A stretch of 53,969 bases of DNA from an uncultured Agrococcus sp. (GCF_945915485.1 NZ_CAMEFJ010000010.1:1-53969); one strand, 5' to 3'; numbered from the stretch's first letter, positions 26,205-35,661 are shown. Notes: generated from the sequence alone by a model not told the origin. Numbers and translations are program-made.

Positions 26205-28634
26205 CTATCGAACGTCGCCCTGCTCAGTGAGGCGCTTCCGTGCGATAACGGTTGCACCGGCCATCAGCAGCAGAAGAGCAGCAATCGCGAGGAACGCCAT
26301 CGATGCGCTACCGGTTTCGGGCAGTTCACCCGTTCCGCTCGTGTCGTCCTCGTCCCCCGGATCTTCATCGCCGGGATCCTCCGACCCATCGTCTTCGACG
26401 GTGACCGGCCCTACCTCATCTGAGGTCGCAGAAGCACCTTCGTAGCGGTCCTGCTCACCGGTCACGGTGACCGAGATCATCTGCCCCTCGTGCGACTCGG
26501 TGAGCTCGAACGTCGACCCCGTCGCGCCTTCCACCGGCTCGCCGTCCGCCAGCCACTGGTAGCTCAGCTCGACGTCCTCCGGATTCCAAGTTCCGGCGTC
26601 TGCAGTGAGTGTCTGGCCGGCTTCGGTATCGCCAGCGATCGCCGGGGCCGTGACGTTCTCGATGGTCCCGAGCGGACACTCGGCGGCATCGAACACCGCG
26701 GTTCCTTCGACCAGGTTGCTGCGCGCACCCGCGTCAAGGATGAAGGGAACGACGGTCATCATGGGCTGGGCCATGGAGACGTGGACTTCGCCGTCACCGG
26801 TCTGCACCTGCACACCGTAGAAATCGAGGACGTGCTCGACCTCTGCGGCCTGCTCTGGCGTCAGAACGTAGGCGCAGGGAGCCGGATCAAGGGTGTTCTC
26901 CTCCAGCGGCGGATCATTGTCGGCGCCGAACAAGTAGAACGGCTCCTGGTTCAGACCGTCTGCCTCCCTGTTGATGGGCGCATCGTTGGTCACCTGCTCG
27001 ATGCGATCCGCGTTCTCGCGCTGGAACCTGAGCACGGCATCCATCGCCGCCATCTGGTACTCGACCCGCTCCGTTCCCACGCGAAGCCCCGGAGTCTCGA
27101 TCAGCACCGCCGCGCTGTGACGGAGGCCGAACATATTGCGTGCGATGCCTTCGTTCTCGTCGCCTGCGCCTCCCGGATCTTCCCCGCCGTAGACGGCGGT
27201 CGAGATGCCGGCCGCTTCGAGGTCCGCGAAGATGTAGTCCTCGACCATTTCGGTCGACAGCTCACGCAGCGTCGGATCGATCGCGAGGTTGCGGGGCCAG
27301 AGTGCGTCGAGGTCGGCGCCCGTCAGGGTCGTCGGCTTCTCATGCGCGTCCACGATGACGTCCGGCTGCATGTCGCGGATCACCTGCGCCATGGTCTGCG
27401 CCTCGACGCTCGTCAGTTCGAGGTGATCGCGATTCATGTCGAGCCCGCTCGCGAGCTGACGGATGTTGGCGATGCGCCCGTCGGGGTTCATCGTCGGAAT
27501 CACCATGATGGTCGTGTCGGCAAGCTGCTCAAGCAGCTCCGGCTCGTCCGTCAGCGCGAGGTTGCGGATCAGCTGCAGCGTCATCTCCTGCCCCGCAGGC
27601 TCGTTGCCGTGCTGCGTGCCGATCACGAGGATGCTGCGCCCCGCCGCGATCTCTTCATCGCTGGGAGGCGCGGGGTTGCCGATGCTCACGAGATTGATCG
27701 GGAGGCCGTTCGCGCTCGACGCGATCTCGGAAACCCGCACGCGGTCAGAAGCGCCGTCGACAGCCGCGAGGAAGTCGAGTTCTTCCTCGTGCGTTGTCCA
27801 GCTCTCGCCATCGCGATTCTCGAAGCCCGTGAGCAACGGATCGTAGTCGGGCTCGGGAATCAGATCGGCGTCGGCCCGAGGAGCTTCCTCTCCCGCGACT
27901 CCGACCGAGAAGTACGCGGTCTCGGACTCGCCGCCCTCGTGCGCATTGAACACGCCGACACGACCCAGGTTCGGCTCTTCAGCGCCAAGGCCGGTCGCCT
28001 CGACCTGCCACTCGAGCGGTTCGTCCTGCCCATGGGCCCAGAATTTGCCGAGCAGTGAATCGCCGTGCTGACGCAGCACCGCGTTGTACCAGACTCCGCC
28101 TTCGAAGCCTTGCAGATCGTGAGCGGAGCCGAGCTGGCTCCACTCACCGTCTTCGTACTGATTCAGCCGCAGCGTTGTTCCGTTGACGTCGAGGTAGAGA
28201 CCGTTTTCGCTTCCCGCTTCACCGTCGAGCTGCAGGCCGAGACCGAAGCGCGTTGTCGGCCCCAGCTCCCCCGGCACGCGCATGACCGCGTGCACTTCCA
28301 CGTCGCCCTCTACGATGCCGGCATCACCGGGCTCATCGAAGGTGAGCGCACGGCGAAGGTTCTCGGTATCTCCGTACTCGATGACGTGGCGGAGGGCGGT
28401 CGGATCCTCCCCGACCGTGCTCCAGTCGCCCTCGTTCCAGAGAGAAGACCAGCCATCGGGGGCGCCTTCCGCCGGCTCGGAGAACTCGGCTTCGAACTGA
28501 TTGTCATTGAGATCGTTCGCGAGCGACGGGGACGCCCCCGCCGCTGACCAGACAACTGCGAAACTGCCGAGGAAAGCAATCGCCGTTGTTATCGGTTTGC
28601 GGATCTTCGGTTTGGCCCGAAGTGATTGAGACAT
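26205..28634 (-). CDS. Secreted, sortase-anchored M14 zinc carboxypeptidase (second copy)
   Basis: An 809-residue exported paralogue of the enzyme at 20278-22995. Order: signal peptide (~1-38), laminin-G-like domain of the same type (~40-235), M14 domain (~270-560) with zinc ligands in HGNEP and VDAHE and catalytic glutamate in VLIETPG, an Ig-like domain of the AGQTLTADAGTW type (~655-745), an acidic Gly/Asp/Glu linker, and an LPETG sorting signal. It lacks the fibronectin-III and DUF11 modules of the first copy. ATG 28634 has GGGAG 11 nt upstream; another ATG at 28700 would add 22 residues with no signal-like character. Confidence 0.9.
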   Translation of the reverse strand: MSQSLRAKPKIRKPITTAIAFLGSFAVVWSAAGASPSLANDLNDNQFEAEFSEPAEGAPDGWSSLWNEGDWSTVGEDPTALRHVIEYGDTENLRRALTFDEPGDAGIVEGDVEVHAVMRVPGELGPTTRFGLGLQLDGEAGSENGLYLDVNGTTLRLNQYEDGEWSQLGSAHDLQGFEGGVWYNAVLRQHGDSLLGKFWAHGQDEPLEWQVEATGLGAEEPNLGRVGVFNAHEGGESETAYFSVGVAGEEAPRADADLIPEPDYDPLLTGFENRDGESWTTHEEELDFLAAVDGASDRVRVSEIASSANGLPINLVSIGNPAPPSDEEIAAGRSILVIGTQHGNEPAGQEMTLQLIRNLALTDEPELLEQLADTTIMVIPTMNPDGRIANIRQLASGLDMNRDHLELTSVEAQTMAQVIRDMQPDVIVDAHEKPTTLTGADLDALWPRNLAIDPTLRELSTEMVEDYIFADLEAAGISTAVYGGEDPGGAGDENEGIARNMFGLRHSAAVLIETPGLRVGTERVEYQMAAMDAVLRFQRENADRIEQVTNDAPINREADGLNQEPFYLFGADNDPPLEENTLDPAPCAYVLTPEQAAEVEHVLDFYGVQVQTGDGEVHVSMAQPMMTVVPFILDAGARSNLVEGTAVFDAAECPLGTIENVTAPAIAGDTEAGQTLTADAGTWNPEDVELSYQWLADGEPVEGATGSTFELTESHEGQMISVTVTGEQDRYEGASATSDEVGPVTVEDDGSEDPGDEDPGDEDDTSGTGELPETGSASMAFLAIAALLLLMAGATVIARKRLTEQGDVR

Positions 28635-28708
28635 GCGGACTGTGACTCCCTCCGGCACGTACGCGTGCGTCACAGCGAACGCGCCCTGCCTGCTCGACAT
28701 TGAACTCT

Positions 28709-28750
28709 TAATGCTTAGCTAGCCTAAGAGTCTTTGAGCGGCCCGTTCAA
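28709..28750 (-). promoter_or_regulatory. Promoter of the second M14 gene with an iron-box-like half-site
   Basis: Minus-strand TTGAAC (28745-28750) and TAGGCT (28721-28726), 18-bp spacer. The -10 is embedded in TTAGGCTAGCTAAGCATTA, which agrees with the DtxR/IdeR consensus (TTAGGTTAGGCTAACCTAA) at about 12 of 19 positions, one half being nearly perfect. The second half is poor, so regulation by a DtxR-type protein is only a possibility. Confidence 0.35.
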
Positions 28751-28786
28751 GCGTCTTGAGCGAGAATTGAGCAGGGGATCGTGCCG

Positions 28787-29566
28787 TCAGGGTCGCGCCG
28801 CGAACGCGCTCGCATAGAGGCATACAGCTGCCGCCGTTGCGAGGTTCAGCGATTCCGCGCGGCCGAAGATCGGCACCGCAAGCGCCCGATCCGCCAACGC
28901 CAGAGTCGCAGCATCAAGGCCCCTCGCCTCGTTTCCGAACAACCAGGCGTGGCCAGACTCGAGCGCCGGCTCGGACGGTTGCAGGGCATCCCCGGCGACA
29001 TCCGCTGCAAGCACTCGCATGCCGAGCTGCTTGGCTGCCGTGACCGCTTCGAGCGTCGAAACACCGACCGCGTGGGGCACGTGGAACAGCGAACCGGTCG
29101 TCGCGCGCACGACCTTCGGGTTGTAGACATCGACGCTGTCCTCCGTCACGACGACAGCATCGAACCCAGCGGCGTCCGCGAGCCTGATGATCGTGCCCAG
29201 GTTGCCGGGGTCGCGGATCTCGTGCAGGATCGCGATCCGCGTCGCGCCCGCAAGCACGGATTCGAGCCGCTGAGGGAACTGCCGTGCCGTCGCGACGAAG
29301 CCCTGGGGATTCCGGGTGTCGGCCATCCTCGCGAGCGCTTCTTCCGAGCACTCGATGTGCTGCACTTCGACGGCATCGATCAACTCGGGATGCTTCTGCG
29401 CGGCCGCCTCGGTATAGAAGATCTGGTCGATCGCGGCACCCGCAGCAATTGCGTCCCGGAGCGCCTGTGGCCCCTCAAGCAGGAACAGCCCGGTCTCGGA
29501 CCGGGCTGTTCGCTGTTGCAATCGGGCCACCGCTCGCACAACGGGCGATCGGGGCGACGAGAGCAC
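28787..29566 (-). CDS. TrmH/SpoU-family RNA 2'-O-methyltransferase
   Basis: A 259-residue SPOUT methyltransferase. An L30e-like substrate-binding domain (~1-95) precedes the knotted SpoU domain with all three motifs: EIRDPGNLGTIIRLADAAG (~117), WLFGNEARG (~208) and the C-terminal PIFGRAESLNLATAAAVCLY. The family methylates ribose in 23S rRNA or tRNA; the exact target is unknown. The GTG start overlaps the rplT stop by one base (TAGTG), so it is coupled to the ribosomal protein genes, as is common in actinobacteria. Confidence 0.92.
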   Translation of the reverse strand: MLSSPRSPVVRAVARLQQRTARSETGLFLLEGPQALRDAIAAGAAIDQIFYTEAAAQKHPELIDAVEVQHIECSEEALARMADTRNPQGFVATARQFPQRLESVLAGATRIAILHEIRDPGNLGTIIRLADAAGFDAVVVTEDSVDVYNPKVVRATTGSLFHVPHAVGVSTLEAVTAAKQLGMRVLAADVAGDALQPSEPALESGHAWLFGNEARGLDAATLALADRALAVPIFGRAESLNLATAAAVCLYASAFAARP

Positions 29567-29949
29567 TACTCGCTCTTCGCGGCAGACGTGTCGGCGGGAA
29601 GCGCTTCCTTGGCCTTCTCGACCAGCGATGTGAAGGTCGCTGCGTCGTTGACGGCGAGGTCGGCGAGGATGCGACGGTCGACCTCGATACCAGCCAGGTT
29701 CAGACCCTGGATGAAGCGGTTGTACGTGAGGCCGTTCTGGCGGGAAGCAGCGTTGATGCGCTGAATCCAGAGGCGACGGAACTCACCCTTCTTCGCGCGG
29801 CGGTCACGGTAGGAGTACTTCAGGGAGTGCGTCACCTGCTCCTTGGCCTTGCGGTACAGGCGTGAACGCTGTCCGCGGTAGCCCTCTGCGCGCTCGAGGA
29901 TTACCCTGCGCTTCTTCTTGGCGTTAACCGATCTTTTAACTCGTGCCAT
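29566..29949 (-). CDS. rplT: 50S ribosomal protein L20
   Basis: A 127-residue basic protein with the family start [14 protein letters not shown] and the core motif [20 protein letters not shown]. It binds 23S rRNA early in large-subunit assembly. It is third in the infC-rpmI-rplT operon, 28 bp after rpmI, and is translationally linked to the methyltransferase downstream. Confidence 0.98.
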   Translation of the reverse strand: MARVKRSVNAKKKRRVILERAEGYRGQRSRLYRKAKEQVTHSLKYSYRDRRAKKGEFRRLWIQRINAASRQNGLTYNRFIQGLNLAGIEVDRRILADLAVNDAATFTSLVEKAKEALPADTSAAKSE

Positions 29950-29977
29950 TGTTCTCTCCTAAACCTTAGAAAGCGCT

Positions 29978-30172
29978 CTAGCTGCTCAGCAGCTTCTTGA
30001 TGACCTTGGCGTCTGCCGGAGCCACGACCTTGTCGCGATTCAGGCGCGCCTTGCGCGTCGACGACTTCACCTCGAGGTTGTGGCGCATACCCGACTGCTG
30101 CTTGCGGATCTTGCCGCTCCCAGTCACCTTGAAGCGCTTCTTCGCACCGGAGTGCGTCTTCTGCTTTGGCAT
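29978..30172 (-). CDS. rpmI: 50S ribosomal protein L35
   Basis: A 64-residue basic protein beginning MPKQKTHSGAKKRFKVTGSGK, the standard L35 sequence. It lies 10 bp after the infC stop and 28 bp before rplT. The frame is open further upstream through the infC tail, but the family start is unmistakable. Confidence 0.98.
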   Translation of the reverse strand: MPKQKTHSGAKKRFKVTGSGKIRKQQSGMRHNLEVKSSTRKARLNRDKVVAPADAKVIKKLLSS

Positions 30173-30182
30173 TCTTCTTCTC

Positions 30183-31022
30183 CTACTCGGATGCGGTGTC
30201 GGAGCTGCGCTCCGGCTTGTCCGCGGACGTAGCGGGCTTGGCTGCAGCGTCGTCTGCAGTCTTGGCCGCGGGCTTCGACGCCGACGAATCGGCATTCTTC
30301 TTCGGTCGAGCGGTAGCCACCTGGGCTGCGCCACGAGCCGGGGTCTTCGTAGGCTGAACCTCGAAAGTCGCGTCGCCCGGCTTCGCCTGAGGCTTCACGT
30401 CGTCGGTTTTCGCCTGCTGGGCAGCCTTATGCTCCGCCGTTGCGCGGCGCTTCTCCTGCTGCTCTTCGCGCTGAGCGCGTCGGGCCTGGTTCTGCTCTGC
30501 ACGTGCATCAGACTTCGAACGCAACGGACCGACGATCATCGTCATGTTTCGGCCATCGATCGTGGGCCTGGTCTCTACCGAACCGAACTCGGCGACATCC
30601 TCGGCGAAGCGCTGCAGCAGCTTCACGCCCATCTCGGGGCGCGACTGCTCGCGACCGCGGAAGAGGATCATGGCCTTCACCTTGTCGCCTGCCTGGAGGA
30701 ATCCTTCGGCGCGCTTCCGCTTGGTCTCATAGTCGTGGTCGTCGATCTTCAGCCTGAACCGCACCTCTTTGAGAACGGTGTTTGCCTGGTTGCGCCTGGC
30801 TTCTTTCGCCTTCTGCGCCTGCTCATACTTGAACTTGCCGAAATCCATGATCTTCGCCACCGGCGGGCGCGAGCCGGGGGCGACTTCCACGAGGTCCAGA
30901 CTGGCCTCTCGTGCGAGACGGAGCGCAACATCGACCGCGACCACACCGACCTGTTCGCCACTGGGGCCGACAAGACGGACTTCTGGGACGCGGATGCGCT
31001 CGTTGATGCGGTAGTCGCTGAT
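30183..31022 (-). CDS. infC: Translation initiation factor IF-3 (probable AUC start)
   Basis: About 279 residues. The IF3-N domain ([19 protein letters not shown]...) and IF3-C domain ([39 protein letters not shown]) are complete, followed by an Ala/Lys/Gln-rich tail of about 100 residues, typical of actinobacterial IF3. The only strong ribosome site, AAGGAG, lies 6 nt upstream of an ATC codon at 31022, while the nearest in-frame ATG (31037) overlaps that site and has none of its own. Non-AUG starts on infC underlie autoregulation in many bacteria, since IF3 itself discriminates against them; I infer the same here. Confidence 0.9.
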   Translation of the reverse strand: MSDYRINERIRVPEVRLVGPSGEQVGVVAVDVALRLAREASLDLVEVAPGSRPPVAKIMDFGKFKYEQAQKAKEARRNQANTVLKEVRFRLKIDDHDYETKRKRAEGFLQAGDKVKAMILFRGREQSRPEMGVKLLQRFAEDVAEFGSVETRPTIDGRNMTMIVGPLRSKSDARAEQNQARRAQREEQQEKRRATAEHKAAQQAKTDDVKPQAKPGDATFEVQPTKTPARGAAQVATARPKKNADSSASKPAAKTADDAAAKPATSADKPERSSDTASE

Positions 31023-31173
31023 AGCGTGCTCCTTCATAGTGCTTGGACGTGCGTAGAAAAGGAGCGGTTCGCACCCTCGGCATTCTGCGTGAATGCGCCA
31101 ACCGCTGTGCGGCGGAGTGCTATCTACCCGGTAACCTGGTTGTCGGTTGCGGGTGGGAGAATCTCCTCTTCTG

Positions 31174-31187
31174 CGGGCGAAAGCCCG
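31174..31187. other. Small CGGGC-GAAA-GCCCG hairpin upstream of the DUF1844 gene
   Basis: A 5-bp stem with a GAAA tetraloop in the divergent infC/DUF1844 intergenic region. A TAAGAT (about 31199-31204) that could be the -10 of the DUF1844 gene follows. Function unknown. Confidence 0.4.
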
Positions 31188-31237
31188 AATAACCTGCATA
31201 AGATTAGCAGAGTTCTCACTTCAATCCAAGGGGTTCC

Positions 31238-31579
31238 ATGACCGACGACATGCCTGCCGGCGAAGAGATTCGCGATATCGCCGATGTTCCCGCTGTCGAG
31301 CTCATCAACACGGTGGCCATCCACCTGCTCAGCGCGGCCGCGGTCAAGGTGGGGCTCGCGGATGATCCGGATGCCGAAATCGACCTCGACGAGGCACGAA
31401 AGCTCATCAACGTTCTCGCGGGCCTCGTGACAGCCGCGGCGCCCGAGATCTCGAATCATCACGCAGGGCCGCTGCGCGACGGTCTCCGTTCCGTGCAGCT
31501 GGCGTTCCGCGAAGCATCACCCATCAAGGACCCCCGCGGCCAGGGCCCGGGCGAGAAGTTCACCGGACCCGTCTACTAG
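31238..31579 (+). CDS. DUF1844-family protein
   Basis: A 113-residue acidic protein with the DUF1844 pattern: EIRDIADVPAVELI, then HLLSAAAVKVGL, DLDEARKLINVL and a C-terminal tail ending GEKFTGPVY. DUF1844 proteins are widely conserved beside infC in actinobacteria; no function is established. AAGGGG lies 5 nt before the ATG. It is divergent from infC and convergent with the SseB-like gene. Confidence 0.9.
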   Translation: MTDDMPAGEEIRDIADVPAVELINTVAIHLLSAAAVKVGLADDPDAEIDLDEARKLINVLAGLVTAAAPEISNHHAGPLRDGLRSVQLAFREASPIKDPRGQGPGEKFTGPVY

Positions 31580-31617
31580 GCGCAAACGCGCCATCCTCGT
31601 TCGAGGGCACCCCTACT

Positions 31618-31652
31618 GCTTGTTTCCTCGCTGTTGGGGCGAAAAAGCAAGC
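31618..31652. terminator. Terminator hairpin between DUF1844 and SseB-like genes
   Basis: GCTTGTTTCCTCGC (31618-31631) pairs with GCGAAAAAGCAAGC (31639-31652) at 11 of 14 positions around a 7-nt loop. A second direct copy of the right arm, CGAAAAAACAAGC, follows at 31669-31681 and gives an alternative pairing with the same left arm, so the region may switch between two stems. It serves convergent genes. Confidence 0.6.
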
Positions 31653-31718
31653 ACCTCGAGCCCATTCCCGAAAAAACAAGCGGTTCGGGCGTACCGCCGA
31701 GAATGCTGACAGTTCAGA

Positions 31719-32558
31719 CTAGTTCTGCAGTCGCGCGACAAGGCTGCCGGGAGGGAACTCCACGTCGATGCCCTGTTCTCCCAGCGGATACAGGCTCACG
31801 CGCACGGCGGCCACCAGCAACGCGACGGCCTCCGAACTCGCCAGCTGCTGCGTGAATCCCTGCAACTCGGAACGCGTCGCCGCCTCATCGGCAGTGACGA
31901 ACACGATCATGAGCTCGGCTCCGTGCAGGCGCGATTGCGGATCACCGGGGACGATCGCGACCGCAGCCGCTGAGCGCACTTCGGCAGCAGCCGCTCGAAT
32001 CGCATCCGTGACCTCACTGACACGGTAGGCAGGTCGCCAGGGCGCTCCCGCCGCGATCGCACGGAGCGCGGGGGCGGCCAGCACGAGTTCGGTCGCATCG
32101 CTGCCCGCGTCGATCACGACGCGCTGCGCGTCCTCTTCCAGCGCCGCGACGGCAACGCGCTGTGCGGAGGCGGGAACCGGCCTCGCCTTCGGGTTCCATA
32201 CCCGCATGGCCGATGCGCTCGAGAACACCGGCAGGATGGGCGCTCCGTCGGGCCCCGCAACTGTCGGAATCGAGAGCTCCTGGGTCTTGTCGACGACCTT
32301 TCCCTCCGGCGTCGTGCCGACCTCGCCTGCCTCGGCGACAAGTGGCACGAGCAGGCGAGCCTCGCGCAGGGCATCCACCACTGCCGCGAGCGCATCCGTT
32401 TCGGCCGCCAGCACTCCTCGTTCACGGAGCACCAGCATCGCATCGCGGAACTCCGGCGGGATCGACCCGTCGTCGTCTTTGTACTCGGTGTCGTGATGAT
32501 CGAACGTGCGGCCCTCCCACGGGAATCCCGCGGAGTCGCCCTTGCGGTGATCGGTCAC
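31719..32558 (-). CDS. SseB-family protein
   Basis: A 279-residue soluble protein. The N-terminal half has an SseB-like N-domain (ARLLVPLVAEAGEVG, IPTVAGPDGAPILPVFSS, then W and ALEEDAQRVVIDAGS). The C-terminal half (~165-279) is an enhanced-serine-sensitivity-like domain with the pattern VRVSLYPLGEQGIDVEF. No catalytic motif is visible and the role of SseB proteins is unknown. Its GTG overlaps the priA stop (TAGTG), a placement common in Microbacteriaceae. Confidence 0.8.
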   Translation of the reverse strand: MTDHRKGDSAGFPWEGRTFDHHDTEYKDDDGSIPPEFRDAMLVLRERGVLAAETDALAAVVDALREARLLVPLVAEAGEVGTTPEGKVVDKTQELSIPTVAGPDGAPILPVFSSASAMRVWNPKARPVPASAQRVAVAALEEDAQRVVIDAGSDATELVLAAPALRAIAAGAPWRPAYRVSEVTDAIRAAAAEVRSAAAVAIVPGDPQSRLHGAELMIVFVTADEAATRSELQGFTQQLASSEAVALLVAAVRVSLYPLGEQGIDVEFPPGSLVARLQN

Positions 32559-33307
32559 TACTCTCCAGCAACGTCCAGCGCCGCAGCGAGCGTGAAGGCT
32601 CCCGCGTACAGTGCTTTGCCCATGATGGCGCCCTCGACGCCCACCGGTACGAGTTCCCGCAGGGCAGCGATATCATCCAAGTTCGAAACGCCGCCGGATG
32701 CGATAACCGGCTTGTCCGTGCGTTCCGCGACCGAGCGCAGCAGCTCGAGGTTCGGTCCCTGCAGCGTGCCGTCCTTGTTGACGTCGGTGACGACGTAGCG
32801 GCTCGCACCTGCTCCGTCGAGGCGCTCGAGCACCTCCCACAGGTTCCCGCCTTCGCTCGTCCAGCCGCGGGCGGCGAGCGTCTCGCCGCGAACGTCGAGC
32901 CCTATCGCGATCTGTTCACCGTACTGGGAGATCACCGACTCCGTCCACTGCGGATTCTCGAGCGCGGCCGTGCCCAGGTTGATGCGCTTGACGCCTGCCC
33001 CAAGCGCGGCTTCGAGCGATGCGTCATCGCGAATCCCGCCCGAGAGCTCGATGTGGATGTCGCTTCCGACGGCTTTGATCACCTTCCGGATCACCGCAGC
33101 GTTGTTGCCTCTTCCGAAGGCGGCATCGAGGTCGACGAGGTGGATCCATTCCGCGCCCTGCTCGAGGAAATCGTGAGCGGCATCCACGGGATGACCGAAC
33201 GAGGTCTCCGTGCCCGCTTCGCCCTTCAGCAGACGAACGGCCTGGCCTCCCGCAACGTCGATCGCGGGCAGCAGCGTAAGCTTCGGGGCCTGATTGAAGT
33301 CGGTCAT
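32558..33307 (-). CDS. priA: Phosphoribosyl isomerase (HisA / bifunctional PriA)
   Basis: A 249-residue TIM-barrel isomerase ([21 protein letters not shown]; catalytic Asp in [13 protein letters not shown]; second catalytic Asp in [15 protein letters not shown]). In actinobacteria this protein often does both ProFAR isomerisation for histidine and PRA isomerisation for tryptophan. The sequence class fits PriA, though I cannot tell whether TrpF activity is retained because the trp operon lies outside the window. ATG overlaps the hisH stop as ATGA. Confidence 0.93.
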   Translation of the reverse strand: MTDFNQAPKLTLLPAIDVAGGQAVRLLKGEAGTETSFGHPVDAAHDFLEQGAEWIHLVDLDAAFGRGNNAAVIRKVIKAVGSDIHIELSGGIRDDASLEAALGAGVKRINLGTAALENPQWTESVISQYGEQIAIGLDVRGETLAARGWTSEGGNLWEVLERLDGAGASRYVVTDVNKDGTLQGPNLELLRSVAERTDKPVIASGGVSNLDDIAALRELVPVGVEGAIMGKALYAGAFTLAAALDVAGE

Positions 33308-33954
33308 AGTGTCTTTCTGTCGTCGCGGCCGAGCGTGCCCAGCCAGTTTGCCAAAAGCGCGATGCCGGCATCGCCGGACTTCTCGGGATGAAACTGCGTC
33401 GCGCTCAGCGGACCGTTCTCCACGGCCGCCAGAAAGCGTTCACCGTGCGTCGCCCAGGTGAGCGCCGTCGCTTGGATGCGCGGGTGCGGCTCAATCTCCC
33501 ACGACTTCGCGGCGTACGAGTGGACGAAGTAGAAGCGCTCGTCTGCGATTCCGGCGAAGAGTTCCGAGCCCGCTCCTGGCTCGACCGTGTTCCAGCCCAT
33601 GTGCGGCAGCACGTCCGCGTCGAGCTTCGTCACGGAACCCGGCCACTCGCCGAGCGCCTCAGTGGGGGCCCCGCCTTCAACACCGGTGTCGAAGAGCACC
33701 TGCATTCCCACGCAGATCCCCAGCACGGGCCTGCCGCCGGCCAGTCTCCTTCCGATGAGCTCGCCACCGCGAACAGCAGCCAGCCCCGCCATGCACGAGG
33801 CGATGGACCCGACGCCGGGCACGACGAGCCCGTCCGCCTCGAGGATCGTGGTGCGATCGGCAGTCAGAGCGACTTCCGCACCGGCGAGTTCGAGCGCCTT
33901 CTTGGCGGAGTGAACGTTGCCGATGCCGTAATCGAGCAGCGCGACAAAGGGCAC
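33304..33954 (-). CDS. hisH: Imidazole glycerol phosphate synthase, glutaminase subunit
   Basis: A 216-residue class I glutamine amidotransferase that supplies ammonia to HisF. The catalytic cysteine is in LGICVGMQ near residue 81 and the His-Glu pair in TQFHPEKSG near 190. The oxyanion-strand sequence is VPGVGS where many homologues have VPGVGAF. The GTG overlaps the hisB stop (TAGTG). hisF is not adjacent and must lie elsewhere. Confidence 0.95.
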   Translation of the reverse strand: MPFVALLDYGIGNVHSAKKALELAGAEVALTADRTTILEADGLVVPGVGSIASCMAGLAAVRGGELIGRRLAGGRPVLGICVGMQVLFDTGVEGGAPTEALGEWPGSVTKLDADVLPHMGWNTVEPGAGSELFAGIADERFYFVHSYAAKSWEIEPHPRIQATALTWATHGERFLAAVENGPLSATQFHPEKSGDAGIALLANWLGTLGRDDRKTL

Positions 33955-34553
33955 TACAGTGCGCCCTTCGTGCTTGGAATGCCGTCCACGCGGTCGTCGG
34001 ACGCCAATGCGACGCGCAGCGCTCGCGCGAGCGCTTTGAACTGCGCCTCCGCGATGTGGTGCGGATCGCGGCCCCTCAGCAGATCGACGTGGATGGTCAT
34101 CCGCGAATTCAGCGCAATCGCCTCGAAGACGTGACGCACCATGGACCCCGTGAAGTGATCGCCGATCAGGTGGTAGACGAATGCCTCCGACTCGCCCTCG
34201 TGAACGAGGTAGGGGCGGCCAGAGACGTCGACGACGGCACGCGCGAGCGTCTCATCGAGCGGGACGGTGGCATCCCCGTAACGACGGATGCCCGCCTTGT
34301 CGCCGAGAGCCTCGAGCAGCGCCTGCCCCAGCACGATCGCGGTGTCCTCCACCGTGTGGTGGACGTCGATGTGCGTATCGCCGTGAGCCTTCACGGTCAG
34401 GTCGATGAGCGAGTGCTTCGACAGCGCCGTCAGCATGTGGTCGAAGAAGGGCACCGTGGTGTCGATCTCGCTACGACCGCTGCCGTCCAGATTCACCGAG
34501 ACGGACACCGTGCTCTCACTCGTGACGCGTTCTCTCGTTGCAGTTCTTGCCAT
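33954..34553 (-). CDS. hisB: Imidazoleglycerol-phosphate dehydratase
   Basis: A 199-residue monofunctional IGP dehydratase. The two metal-binding repeats are visible: [11 protein letters not shown] near 68 and, in the second half, [17 protein letters not shown]; the PFFDHML motif is near 36. I chose ATG 34553 (MARTATRER) with AGGA about 12 nt upstream; the frame continues upstream but past the family start. It follows hisC by 10 bp. Confidence 0.96.
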   Translation of the reverse strand: MARTATRERVTSESTVSVSVNLDGSGRSEIDTTVPFFDHMLTALSKHSLIDLTVKAHGDTHIDVHHTVEDTAIVLGQALLEALGDKAGIRRYGDATVPLDETLARAVVDVSGRPYLVHEGESEAFVYHLIGDHFTGSMVRHVFEAIALNSRMTIHVDLLRGRDPHHIAEAQFKALARALRVALASDDRVDGIPSTKGAL

Positions 34554-34563
34554 GCATCCAATC

Positions 34564-35655
34564 CTATTGCCGGTCGATCGCTTGCAGTGCCGCAAGCACC
34601 GCGGTCGTTTCGGCCTCCGTCCCAGCGGTTATGCGCAGAGTGTTCTGGATGCCGACGTTACGGACGATGATGCCCTCTGCCAGCAGAGCGTCGAACACCG
34701 CTTCGGGGTTCTCGATGCCGCCGACGAGCACGAAGTTCGCGTCGGACGGATACGGCGAGAACCCTCTCCTACGCAGCTCGACGACGAGTCGATCGCGCTG
34801 TTGTCTCAGTGCGTCCACTTGCGCCAGCATGAGGCCCGCGTGCTCGAGCGCAGCGCACGCGGCCGCCTGCGTGAGTGCCGAAAGGTGATACGGGAGCCGC
34901 ACGAGTCGCAACGCGTTCGTCACGGCCGGCGATGCAATGAGGTACCCGAGGCGAACCCCGGCGAACGCGAACGCCTTGCTCATGGTTCTCGAAATCATGA
35001 GCCGCGGGTGGCTTTCGAGCAGCGGGATCGCCGTCGCGTCGTACTCGCGCGAGAACTCGACGTACGCTTCGTCCACGACGACCATTGCGCCGGACGCGCA
35101 CGCCGCCAGGACGGCATCGCGACCGAGCCCCGTTCCCGTCGGATTGTTCGGGCCGCACAGGATGACGATGTCGGGTTCGTGCTCTTCTATCGCGTCGGAG
35201 ACCAGCTCGGCATCGACCGTGAAGTCTTCTCGTCGCGGCACCTGCAGGTACTCCATGCCGACACCCTGGGCGAGCAATCCGTACATGGAGTAGGTCGGCG
35301 AGAACGACAGCAGTTTGCGTCCCGGCCCGCCGAACGCCTGCAGAACGTGCTGCAGCACCTCGTTGCTGCCGTTCGCCGCCCAGACTTGTTCTGGAACAAC
35401 CCCGTGCCCGACGAAACGCGCAAGGCGTTCGCGTAGCTCGGTGAATTCTCGATCGGGGTATCGATTGGCGCCTTGCGCAGCGGGACGGACTCTCTCCACG
35501 ATCGCATCCACGACTCGCTCCGGCACATCGAACGCGCTTTCGTTCACGTTCAGCTGTACGGGGACATGGAGCTGCGGTGCCCCGTACGGCTCTAGGCCCA
35601 CGAGGTCCGGGCGAAGCGGCAGGTCGCTGAGACTGAATTCGTTCGAACTGGTCAC
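34564..35655 (-). CDS. hisC: Histidinol-phosphate aminotransferase
   Basis: A 363-residue fold-type I PLP aminotransferase. The PLP lysine lies in [17 protein letters not shown] near residue 230, the CGPNNPTG motif near 165 and the [10 protein letters not shown] aspartate near 195. The substrate-loop [10 protein letters not shown] differs slightly from the usual NTNENP. The GTG start lacks a ribosome site, but TACGCT ends 6 nt upstream, suggesting a leaderless transcript that starts the hisC-hisB-hisH-priA-sseB operon. hisD is not upstream. Confidence 0.95.
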   Translation of the reverse strand: MTSSNEFSLSDLPLRPDLVGLEPYGAPQLHVPVQLNVNESAFDVPERVVDAIVERVRPAAQGANRYPDREFTELRERLARFVGHGVVPEQVWAANGSNEVLQHVLQAFGGPGRKLLSFSPTYSMYGLLAQGVGMEYLQVPRREDFTVDAELVSDAIEEHEPDIVILCGPNNPTGTGLGRDAVLAACASGAMVVVDEAYVEFSREYDATAIPLLESHPRLMISRTMSKAFAFAGVRLGYLIASPAVTNALRLVRLPYHLSALTQAAACAALEHAGLMLAQVDALRQQRDRLVVELRRRGFSPYPSDANFVLVGGIENPEAVFDALLAEGIIVRNVGIQNTLRITAGTEAETTAVLAALQAIDRQ

Positions 35656-35661
35656 CTAGCC

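Noticed and set aside
26490-28058. 522-codon plus-strand open frame opposite the second carboxypeptidase
   Set aside because: Antisense to a protein with signal peptide, zinc ligands and sorting signal; no motif of its own.
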